NCBI RefSeq assembly: GCF_030272615.1
Contig: NC_081412.1
Span: 97,465,796 to 97,529,795, forward strand
Source of the DNA: Cryptomeria japonica
Lineage: Eukaryota; Streptophyta; Pinopsida; Cupressales; Cupressaceae
Length of the DNA: 64,000 nt
Direction: 5' to 3'
Positions within the stretch are counted from its first letter, which is position 1. The number at the start of each line of letters is the position of its first letter. The position numbers were made by a program, and so were the translations under genes. This document shows positions 50,407 through 61,100 of the stretch, piece after piece. The notes beneath the pieces were generated by a model. That model saw nothing but the letters and a program-made list of their open reading frames with translations. It had not been told where the DNA came from and did not search any database.

Positions 50407-50574
50407 CATAGACAAGGAAGTGAACTATCAGAAAAAAATGCCATAAAAAAATTCGGTCTCATGGTGATGGAATGCCATGACAATCAAATTACTATGGATT
50501 GTCATGGCATTCCATCACCATGAGAACACATTTATTTGAGACATTTTTTCAAATAGTTTGTTGCCTTGTCTATG
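50407..50574. repeat. Long hairpin, 29-bp perfect stem plus outer imperfect stem
   Basis: Perfect arms at 50457-50485 and 50497-50525 (CTCATGGTGATGGAATGCCA and on) with an 11-nt loop. Outer arms 50407-50440 and 50542-50574 pair imperfectly (catagacaagg with ccttgtctatg). This is a MITE-like or small-RNA-precursor-like foldback. No target duplication identified. Confidence 0.85.
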
Positions 50575-50789
50575 CAAGGTAGTAAACCATTTGATAAAAT
50601 TCTTAAGACAAACATGCATTTAGTTGTATGTACCCAATTCTAATTAGTAAATAAGTTACTTTTACCTACCCCTAATTGTGTATTGTGTAGTGTGATGAAA
50701 TGATTGATTTTTTTACAGTCCTGAAGAATACTCTTTACCATTCAGTCTAGTATTTGTATAAACTATGTTGACTGCATATTGTAACAAGA

Positions 50790-51097
50790 AATAAATCTAT
50801 CCATGTTATCTATGCAATTTAGCATACGAATCATGTGACTTATGTAAATTTGATTATGATTGAGCTTCATATAAGATGTAAGATAACATAAGATAAATGA
50901 ATTACATATGCAGGAACCTGAACCCTTTTGACGAGGATCTTGCACAGTATACATAAAGGCAAGGCGATGATTCTTCTCATGGATCGACAGGTATAAGTCA
51001 GTACACCCTATAGAAAACATTTATTACTTATTTGATTTCTCTTTACACCCATCTTGGAGTGGGTTAATAATAAGCCAGGTTTTAGCAACTATATTTT
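50790..51097 (+). repeat. Dispersed copy of CACTA/SET-locus sequence
   Basis: Matches about 4600-4830: 'aacataagataaatgaattacatatg', 'gacgagga', 'acaggtataagtca', 'acaccctatagaaa', 'aagccaggttttagcaac'. It includes a fourth NPFDED unit. The match stops at 51097, exactly where the gypsy LTR begins. Confidence 0.75.
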
Positions 51098-53019
51098 TGT
51101 AGTAACCCACCATAGTTAACTCAACAAAATTGACCACTCTTTTTTTTGTGTGTTTAATTTAGCCATTGTGTTTGATTCAATCGCATACTCTGGGCATCCA
51201 TCCATTTGGATTAGGCATTCATCCATTCGAGATGAGCATATAACCATAAGGGTTAGGTATTTGTCCATATGGGACATAAGATTTCATCTATCCAATATGG
51301 GATAGGCATCTACCCATATGAGGTAGGCATCTATCCAATCGGGATAGGCATCTACCCATGCCAGGTAGGCATCTATCCAATTTAGGATAGGAGGTGCTCT
51401 GGCTAGAGACTTAGACTCATTGGGACCATTTGTGGTGTAGGAGCACCCTTCCAAGCTCTCCCTCCTTCTTGTTTTGTTGGTATTATGCTTCTTATGAAGA
51501 CATTGTATATAAAATAATGAGCCAAGTGCTCATAGGTCCCAATTAGGGTCCTAAAGGAGATCTTAGGGGTCATAAGTCAAAATTGTGATTTTCTTGAAAA
51601 TGGAGGGTATGTGTGTCTTGGTGGTGTTTAGGGGTCCTTCATAGCATGGTGGTGTCCTTAGGTTGGCCCATTGTGGGTCTAGGAGTCATGAAGAGCAACA
51701 TTGGGAAAGTTGCTCAAAAGTTGCATGACAACTTTTAAAAGTTGTCAAGCAACTTTTCCACCAGGAGGCCAAAATATTTAGGTTGGTGTGGACAACCCTA
51801 AATTTGGCACACCGACTGAGGTATGGGCAGTATATGATGTTACAAACCCTAAGTTAAAGGGTTGGATGTCAGAGATTGTACGGCCCAAGGAAGAAAAGCT
51901 TGACTGTGACTGTTTTTGGGTTACCAGTCAGTTTGAATGAAGTTACCGAGCAAACTAATGGATTGATTTGTGTGCAAAACTATGTGAAATGTCTTACATG
52001 GTGTAAATACTTCCATTGTGAGTGATTAGATTAGCTTTTTGTTTACCGGTTGAGTGTGTTTGTAAATAATTTGTAAGTTGCAGTCTTACTATCCAGTTTT
52101 GGACCGGTTTGTGCAAATGAAGTCTTAACTCCATTCCCCATTGTGGAATCACCATGAAACCATGGGGAATGGAAGTGAAGACCTTGTACTATAGTCCCAT
52201 GCAAGCAGGGCCCTTAAAAATGCAAGAAGGCCAAGCAAAGACCCACTCCTAGGCGAGACTGGACAGTGCCCGATTAGGAGAGGTCAAATTACAGAGGTCT
52301 TGGAGAGCAAGGTTGGTTAGTGGAGAGTGAATCCTTTGGAGGAAGTGTAGAGGAATGAGTGAAGCATCATTTGTGTGAAGGCGGAGCCTCCACCAATCCA
52401 AACAAGGTGGCTAAAACTCAAAACACTCATTGTGACCCAAGCAGACCCTAAAAACCCTCACAAAAACCCTTGAAAACCTTAAAATCCACCTAGGATAGTG
52501 TACGGACACTTGGAGGCCTAAAACCTAGAAAATCCATGAGTCCTTACCAAATGAATGGCAGTCCATTTTGGGAGTTTGGGTTGTTTGTGCACCATTTTTG
52601 AGAGGGAGCCCTAGAAGACCGGTTAGGAGGCCTAATTGGTCCTAATCCTTGTAGCCCTATTTGAAGGCAAAAACCCAAATTTGTGAAATCAGTAAGGGGT
52701 TAGAATCTTGAAACCTCTTGTGGGCACATGAATGGGTGAAAAGACCATGAAATAGACCTAATACAACCTTTCTAAGACCTTGGAAGGTGTGGAACAAGCC
52801 TAACCCTTATTAGCCATAGTAAGGGGTTTTGAGTCTCATGAGTAGGTGAGACCTTAGGAGCAACATTGCAACTCATTGGTGGGTGGATTGGGCAAGGTCA
52901 GGGGATTCCTTAAGAAAAGGGAAGTCCTAGAGACCCTAGGGTGTGTAGAGAACACTAGGTGATCCAGGGAAAGGATCCAAGAGCATAGACTAGGCTAGTC
53001 TATCCCTAACCCCATCCCA
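51098..53019 (+). repeat. 5' LTR of gypsy element 1 (inferred ends)
   Basis: The start TGTAGTAACC is where homology to the 4.6-4.8 kb repeat stops. The end CA is six bases before the PBS. With no second LTR in the window, the limits rest on these two points. Confidence 0.65.
51188..51395. repeat. Minisatellite in the LTR, unit about 23-25 bp
   Basis: Diverged copies of 'taggcatctatccaat.(c)ggga' alternate with 'taggcatctacccat..gag'. About eight units, more regular toward the right. Confidence 0.75.
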
Positions 53020-53025
53020 TTAGAT

Positions 53026-53037
53026 TGGTATCAAAGC
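53026..53037 (+). other. Primer binding site of gypsy element 1
   Basis: TGGTATCAAAGC, one mismatch from the initiator tRNA-Met complement. Confidence 0.8.
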
Positions 53038-53062
53038 AAGTTAAAAACTTGTTGGACTATGT

Positions 53063-55627
53063 ATGTCTCTATATACTGGTGAATCGATAGGGGAGAGAAG
53101 AATGGTTACTAGTGTAGAGCTGGCTAGAGAAGTGAAAGAGCAGAAGGAGAAAAATAGACTCCTTGAAGAAGTTGTGAGTGAGATGAGGGATAAACTGCAG
53201 GAAGTGGTGGATCAGAGTACACAAGGACCTTGGGATGAAGACACCAAGGGTAAAGGAAAGAAGACTATAGACATAGATGAAATTATCCCTAAAATAGATC
53301 CCTTGTTCAATGAAGAACCTTTTGTAAAATCTATTAAGGCCTTGAACACCAAAGCTTTTGAAGGATTGCCACATTTCAGTGGAAGAATGGACATAGACAT
53401 TGTTATGGAATGGATTGAGGGCATGGAAAACCACTTTGAGTGTGAAGGAGTGATAGAGGCTCAAAAGGTTAAAGTTGCCAAATCAAGATTAAGGGGAGCA
53501 GCTTTGACATGGTGGAAGTACCTGCAAGAAGAAAGAGTTAGTATGGGAAAGCTACCTATTGCAAATTGGAAAGCTATGGTGGGTAAGATTAAGGAGAACT
53601 ACTTACCAAAGGATTATGAAGTCCAAATTTATAAGAAGAGACAGGGATTGAAGCAGAAGGATCTTGATGTGACCTCCTACACCAAAGAATTTCAAAAGCT
53701 ATGTCTTAGGTCCAAAGTCCAAGAAGATGAATCCATTAAGGTGGCTAGGTATCTAAGTGGCCTAAAGTAGAACATTCAAGAGGAGATAAGCCTATGGACT
53801 CCTACTACTATCCAAAAGTGTCATTAGCTTGCTGCCAAGGTAGAAGAGAGGAACAAAAGGAAAGGAGACTCCAATAATAGGGGTAGAGGCAGAGGTAGAG
53901 ATCAAGTGAATCACTGAGGTGGTTACCAAAGCAAGGAAAATGCGCAGAGAAACCAAGGAGAAGCCAAGTTGACTGAGCATGGCAGTGAAGCCAATCTCAG
54001 AGGAGGACATTCTAGAGGAAGAGGTGCACAAGGTGGTCCAAATAGGGGTAGAGATACCGGCAGAGGTAACTCCTATTTTGCAACAATTAAGTGTTACAAT
54101 TGTGGACAATTGGGACACCCAACATATAGATGCCCTGACAAGCCTACATCATCAAACAGTTGAAAGAGGGTTGCATATGCACATGAAGACTCATCAAGCA
54201 ACAAGACACCTGAGGTGGACCATATTGAATCAGAGAGTGGAGAAAATCTGATGTTCAATAGGGTCTTGATAAGATAGCTAGTCAAGAGTGAACCTAAGCA
54301 TAGGAGAGCATTGTTTAGGGTGAGATGCAAGATTCTTGGTAAAGTGTGCAAGGTGATAGTTGATTCAGGCTCAACTGACAATATCATATCAGAAGAGGTA
54401 GTTAGGAAGTTGAAACTCACAAGGATACCCCACACTAACCCATACAAGGTGACATGGTTGAATCATGAGTAGAGTGTGTTAGTCAATGAACGGACTTGGG
54501 TAGAGTTTTCTATTGGAGGATACAAGGATAAGATCCTTTGTGATGTGTTTCCCATGGATGCATGTCATCTACTACTAGCAAGACCCTAGCAATTTGATAG
54601 GAATGTTATCTATGATGGAGAGGAGAACTCCATTTCCCTTAAGAAGGACAACAAGACTTTCAAGATTCAGTCTTTGACAGAGAATGAAGAGGGAACTTCA
54701 AAGTCACCTAGTGTATTAATGGCTACTGGTAAAGAGTTCTTAAACTTGCTACATGAGGAGGAGATAGTGAAGTGTGCCATCTTTGTGAAACCAAAGGAGG
54801 AGGAAGACAAGTTGTAGGTAGAAGTACCCAAGGAGGTGAAGCAAATGTTGCAAGAGCATATGGATATAGTGAGTGATGGAACACCTGCAACACTCCCACC
54901 AAGCAGGTCTATAACCCATTAAAAAGACTTTGTTCCTGGTGCATCCTTACCTAACAAGGGTGCATATAAGCTCACACCTAATCAGAACAAGGAGGTAGCA
55001 AGGCAAGTGTAGGAGTTATTGGAACAAGGATTGATTAAGAAGAGCATCAGCCCATGTGCAGTCCCAGTAGTGCTAGCATCAAAAAAAGGAGGTAAGTGGA
55101 GACTTTACACTAACTCAAGAGCAATCAATAGGATCACCATAAGGTATAGGTTTCCTATTCCTAGAATAGAGGATCTAATGGACTATTTAGGAGGGGCTAT
55201 GTATTTCACCAAGCTAGACCTTAAAAGTGGTTATCACCAGATAAGAATTAAGGAGGGTGATGAGTGGAAGATTGCTTTTAAAACCACAGAGGGATTGTAT
55301 GAATGGCTTGTGATGCCATTTGGACTCACCAATGCTCCAAGCACCTTCATGAGGCTGATGAATGAGGTGGTGATGGATTTCACAGGCAGATTTGTGGTGC
55401 TGTACCTAGATGACATTCTCATCTATAGCAGAACCAAAGAAGAGCACCTTGAGCATTTGAGGTTAGTCTTAGAGAGGTTGCATGAGGAGAAGCTATCCAT
55501 CAACCTAGAGAAGTGTGACTTCTTGAAGCAAGAGCTGGTTTACTTAGGATTTGTGGTGTTTAAAGGAACCTTGAAGATGGATCCAAGCAAAGTGGAGGCA
55601 ATGTTTGATAACATTGCTATGTTTTGA
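53063..55627 (+). pseudogene. gypsy element 1 gag-protease-RT remnant with chimeric end
   Basis: A single frame runs the whole length with ten stops and no frameshift. Gag (53063-53770) has a coiled N-terminal helix, then LPHFSGRMDIDIVMEWIEGM and ALTWWKYL of the retrotransposon gag fold. An Arg/Gly-rich linker leads to the CCHC knuckle CYNCGQLGHPTYRCP near 54095. Protease is VIVDSGSTDNIIS near 54360. RT (from about 55019) shows [46 protein letters not shown] and the YLDD box near 55404. The last residues before the stop at 55625 (DNIAMF) come from the LTR of element 2. Stops at 53768, 53825, 54275, 54470, 54587, 54815 and 55010 are TAG, at 53915 and 54161 TGA, at 54920 TAA. The product would copy element RNA in particles; this one is dead. 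Confidence 0.93.
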
Positions 55628-57973
55628 TGATTTACTTATATGCTTTATGAGTTAGAACACTACATGATTGTTAGATAGGGTGATATTGCAATGATAGATG
55701 TCATTATTAAATTTGCAGAACCTTACTATGATAATAGAACTATGATGTACGGTTAAGTTTATGTGAATTGGAATGAAATTGCTTATGTGAAATTGCTAGT
55801 TAAAAGATGTATTTAATCTGTGCAAATGAAAATTGTATGCAAGTGATGATGTGTATTGTTATTCCTTTGAATTATATTATATGTGGATATTTGAAAGTAC
55901 TAATGTGTAAATTGAGATGCACAGGAAATTTACCATGTGACCATGGAAAATTACGGAGAACCAAACCTAGACTTATGTATGTTCGTAAGCCAGGGGTTGT
56001 CTATTTGGAGAGACAACACCCCGTTTGTGTTGTATTTTATTCGTAACAGTATATGCTGCATGAGTGTTAAGTGTTATTTAAATTTAATGTGTAAAACCCA
56101 TAAGAGACGATTTCATGTTTTAATTTGTAAAAGTGTTTTATTTGTGTCACTTGACACATGTGTGGATTTAAATTTAAATGTTTTATTTTTGTCTCTTGGG
56201 GGAAAGTGTTTAACTATAGTTTTTCTTAAATAATACAATGTGTTGTCATAAATACTTTGGGAATATAATCTTTGGAGTGGTCAACATATGTTTGACCCGA
56301 AAATAAACTTCAGAGGGGTTTAAAATGGGTTAAATGAACACCTAGGGGTAATTTAATAGGGTTTCCTAAAGCCCATAAGGTATACCTAGGGGTTAGGGGT
56401 AATTTTAGGCAAGTTTCTACTTTTAAATGATCTTTTTGACGCTTTAAAAATTGGCATTTTTGAGTTGTGCGAAAATTGAAAGATGCTATTGAAATTCCTT
56501 ATCTTGAGTTTATTAAACTTCAGAATGATAAGATGCTATTGAAATTATTGATATCTATGGTTATTTTATTGTAGGAGATAAATCTATATCTATTACTTTG
56601 CTGTGATTTTATTTTACATTTATTTACTTTAGATTTTAGCAGAAAATCAATTTAAGCCTTTGATATAAAACAGTTTAAAATAAAATCAGAATGTTAAAAT
56701 ATATACATTATTCATCTCTGTATTAGAAAAAAAATAAAAAAAAATGAAATATATAAACTTCTTTCAGTATTCTGTCTTTTTTTACATTCGCAATAACCAA
56801 CATATATATATATATATATAAATATATATATATACATATATATGTAAATATATATATAATATATTTATATTTTTTTTGAAAAAAATTTATAACAAAAAAA
56901 AAATGCGCGGAGGGTTTCGGTCGGGGCCGAGCGCACTGTGCAATGCACAGTGGCTAGTGGCCGAGCGCACTGTGCAATGCACAGTGGCCGGCGGCCGAGC
57001 GCACTGTGCATGGCACAGTGGCCGACGGCCGAGCGCACTGTGCATGGCACAGTGGCCGGCAAGCCGAGTTCACTGTGCACTACACAGTGGCCGGCAGCCA
57101 TGCGCACTGTGCTATACACAGTGGCTGGCGGTCGAGCCCACTGTGCTTTGCACAGTGGAGACTTCGGTGGCGCCGACCTCCACCATTTCACCTCCTCCCT
57201 GCATTCGCCATCTCCAGCGATCGCTCGACCCATCCGCCGCCATGGCCGCCCTGCGGGGTAATGGGGTTAGGAAAAAAAATAATAATAAACTTAAAAAAAA
57301 AAAAGAAACCCTAGCTCGGTTAGAGCTAGGGTAGAGGGAAAGCAAATAAGACTAAGTTTTTTTTTTTTTTTAAAAAAGACAAAGAAGTAATTTTTATAGT
57401 GTAATTTTAAATTAGGTTTTTCATGATAATTATTTTTAGTAGTGGGATGTTATATTTAAAATTAGTTAGGGTTTCAAATTAGATAGACGGGGAATTTTTA
57501 ATTCCATTTAATTATTTTAGATCTAACTATTTGTGGAGCCTTAGATTAAATAGAAGGGGAAAATTAATTCCTTGATATCTAAAATTGATTTTTGGAAAGG
57601 TAATTTTCCTCATCGAATAATGTCATTTAGAAAATTAATTTGACACTTTAATCCATTAATTTAATTAATGATTTAAAATGAAATTTAGAGAATATGGCGT
57701 TATGGGAGAACAATTTTTACCTTCGTCTACCCATTTAAAATGAGTTAATAAATTAAAATAATGACTTTATTTGATGAGAAAATAAATTAAAACATTTAGT
57801 TTCCGCAAATGAATTTTAATTAAGTTCGATACTTTGTTAGTATCAGAGTTAGTTTGATTTTCGTTCGAACAACATGTTATCACATGTCGTGAAAGTAAAC
57901 TTGGTTAATTAACTAGTCGTTTTAAAAAAAAAAAAAAACCGTTTCGTTTTTGCCCTAAATTTTGGGCATGACA
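55605..57973 (+). repeat. 5' LTR of gypsy element 2, left end deleted
   Basis: Matches 63035-63905 at an offset of about 7430 bp up to about 56478. The copies then differ: this one continues 'agatgctattgaaatt', the other 'aaattagaagtt'. The end is GGGCATGACA, three bases before the PBS. It contains an (AT)n region near 56800-56870, the 34-bp GC-rich array and AT-rich DNA to its end. Confidence 0.85.
56929..57167. repeat. 34-bp GC-rich tandem array, each unit with a palindrome
   Basis: Seven contiguous units start at 56929, 56963, 56997, 57031, 57066, 57100 and 57134. Each has GCACTGTGC...GCACAGTGG, whose halves pair to a hairpin, followed by a CCGGCGGCC-like spacer. Units are adjacent with no unique spacers, so this is a minisatellite inside the LTR, not CRISPR. 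Open frames through it are artefacts. Confidence 0.92.
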
Positions 57974-57976
57974 TTT

Positions 57977-57988
57977 TGGTATCAGAGC
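57977..57988 (+). other. Primer binding site of gypsy element 2
   Basis: TGGTATCAGAGC, a full match to the initiator tRNA-Met complement. Confidence 0.93.
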
Positions 57989-58143
57989 AAGGTTTCCACA
58001 CTAGGAACCTTACTCCACTTACGTTTCACCTTAGAATATTTAAATTATTTTGTTAAATTGATTTTATCAGACTTTTGAATTTAATTGAATTAATATTATT
58101 CTAAAAGAAATTAATTAATTGTTTTGCCTTATTTTCCTCTTAG

Positions 58144-61100
58144 GATGCCTCCGACGACGTGACAAGCTCACAAGCGCGGATGGGGTCCTAGACGTGTGCG
58201 CATAGCACGCGAAGAGGTAGAGAGGGAGACATCGGTTCTAGAGGAGACCCCAGGGGCACCTCCCGAACAGCCAAATGAACCTAACCGAGACCTCTTAGCA
58301 GCCATCCAAGAATCTGATTGGCATAGTTCAGGAAAGGATCCCAGTAGAGAACCCTCAGGTTAGGAGTCATGACTCTGGGAGTCATAGATCTGTTGATAGA
58401 GAATGAAGTAGGAGCCTAGCTCCTATTCCTGTAGAGAGTCAGGGTGGTAATGAGCCAGAGTCTGTGCATATGCCAGGACCACCTCCAGCGGTGGAACCAA
58501 TTTATTTTGGGAGAGCTCGTCAAGATCCCGGGGATCTCATCAGGGAGGTCATGCGCCTCCAACCACCATCCTTTGGAGGTTCTATAGATGGAGTAGAGGC
58601 CGAGGCATGGCTTCTGAGTCTTGAGAGGTGCTTTGCATTGCGTTCTTACGAGAGCAACTTGAAAGCACGTGTTGTAGTTCATCTTCTAAGAGGGACAACC
58701 TCCACTTGGTGGAGACAGGAAGAGTACAAATGCGGATTAGTTCCTGATACTCTCACTTGGGAGATATTCATAGAGAGGTTCCATGAGAGGTACCTATCAG
58801 AACACTTCAGGCAGTGTCATATAGACAAATTTCACGATCTCCAACAAAAAGGCTTGTCAGTAACCCAATATGAGAGTAAATTCTTTGAGTTGTTGCCTTA
58901 TGCAGATTATCTAAAGGATGAGAAACTTCTTGTAAACCACTTCATCAGGGGATTAAATGCCGGTATAGCCGGGCCTATTAGGATGTCCGCTCCAGAGAGC
59001 CTTTGGGTTGCTGTAGAGAAGGCACTGATTGCCGAGGAAATTCAGGTCAGACCATAGGACAATAGGGATCGGTTTCAGAACCAAAATCCCGCACCTCAAA
59101 CTTATGGATTCCAGAAACCACATTGGAAAGGAAACAACTGAAATTCTCAGGGGTTCTCCAAACCCCCTCCTCCACAACAAACACCACAGAACCAGAGGCA
59201 GAAGCCTCCACAGTATCAGTAGGGCTCCAAGCCGAAACAGTGGCAGACTCAGGGATAGAAACGTGATCAGAGAGCACAGGGGTAGTACACACAGCCGACG
59301 GGGACTCAGCAGTCCTCCAGGGGTGGGTACAACGGATCTAGTAGGACAGGAGGTCAGGCATTCTCTAGGCCTCAGGGTGCCCAATTCTAGGCACGGGGTG
59401 CTTGCTTTACATGTGGAGCCATGGGGCATATGGCGAGGGATTGCCCTCAGGGACAGGTGGCAGGGAGTCAGCAGATGGCCGCTTTAGAGCCGACAGTTGG
59501 TGATATGGGCAGGTCCCATAGAGTATTCACAGCGGTTGACAACTGCCAGGTTGAGCATCAAGCCACGGTTATCGAATCTATAGGTATAATCCAGGGTAAC
59601 AATGTATCTATTTTGTTTGATTCAGGAGCTACTGACTCCTTTATATCTCCATTGGTTGTGGAGCATTGCGGGCTAGTGGCAACTAGACAGGGTGTTAGAT
59701 GGGAAGTGGAATTAGCTTCAGGAGCTAGAGTGTCAGTGGAATCAGAGGTTAGGGCATGTCAGCTGCAGATTGGTAAGACCACCACTTTAGTAGACCTTAG
59801 AGTGACTCCACTTGGATCTTACGGAATTGTACTTGGCATGGATTGGCTATATGCCCACAGAGCCAAGATGGATTACCACCTGAAAAAGATCGAGTGTGAG
59901 GATGATCATGGTTCACCCATAGTTATCACCGGGATTCAAAGGCCCGTGTCTCTTCGCATGATCTGCGCAATGCAGCTTAAGCGGAGCATGCGGAAGGGAT
60001 GTCAGCTTTTTGCTATCATTATCAATGACAGAGGAGAAGAGGAAGAAAAAGAAACATCGCTCGATGACCATCCTATCCTTAAGGGATATTTAGATGTATT
60101 TCCTTCAAAATTACCGGGAATGCCTCCCCGTAGAGAGATTGACTTTCATATAGACCTAGTACCAAGAGCTGAGCCAGTTTCTAGAGCACCTTATAGGATG
60201 ACCACAAATGAGCTAAATGAACTTAAAATTCAGCTTGAGGAACTCCTTGAGAAGGGTCATATTCATCCTAGCGTATCCCCTTGGGGTGCACCAGTCATCT
60301 TCGTTAAGAAGAAGGATGGATCTCTCTGATTATGTATGGATTATCGGCAGCTAAATAAAGTAACCATCAAGAACTGATATCCTTTGCCCAGAATTGATGA
60401 TTTATTCGACCAACTTCAGAGTGCCAAAGTCTTTTCCAAAATAGATCTGAAGTCAGGATACCATCAGTTGAGAATATGGAAAGTGATATCCACAAGACCG
60501 CATTTCACACTAGATATGGTCACTATGAGTTTACCGTAGTCCCATTCAGACTTACGAATGCCCCAGCAGTTTTTATGAGCCTCATGAATGGGGTGTTCTG
60601 TACCTTTCTGGACCATTTTGTTATTGTGTTCCTCGATGATATACTGATATATTCTCAGAATGAGAAGGAGCATGAGGAGCACCTGAAGTAGGTTTTGCAG
60701 TGTTTGCGGGATAACTAGTTGTTTGGCAGCCTATCGAAGTGTGCTTTCTTTCGGTCTGAGGTCAAGTGCCTTGGGCACGTTATTTCTGGTGATGGGATCT
60801 CAGTTGACCCATCAAAGATTAGGGCTATTATGGATTGGCCAGTGCCTACCAGTGTGACAGAGGTCAGGAGTTTCATGGGCTTAGCAGGGTATTACCGACG
60901 TTTTGTTGAGGGATTCTCCAGAGTCGCACACCCTATTACTTCTCTGCAGCATAAAGGGAAGAAATTTGAGTGGACAGAGAAGTGCGAGAAGGCCTTTCAG
61001 GAACTCAAGAAGGCACTTACTAGAACTCCTATCCTTGTTGTACCATATCCTACAGCTGATTTCATGGTTTGTACAGATGCTTCTCTAGAGGGTTTAGGAG

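Larger units (their letters stand above)
51098..55604 (+). mobile_element. Ty3/gypsy element 1, 3' half missing
   Basis: It has a 5' LTR (about 51098-53019), PBS at 53026, gag, CCHC, protease and part of RT in one frame. It ends abruptly inside pol at about 55604, where LTR sequence of a second gypsy element begins. RNase H, integrase and 3' LTR are absent from the window and may lie to the right if element 2 inserted here. Confidence 0.85.

Noticed and set aside
55807-56233. Cys-rich open frames in the gypsy 2 LTR, repeated at 63237-63476
   Set aside because: Part of the LTR pair, upstream of the PBS; no domain, so not called as a gene.
56876-57334. Overlapping open frames and a CRISPR-like look of the 34-bp repeats
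   Set aside because: Units are contiguous without unique spacers, in a plant LTR; the frames follow from the repeat.
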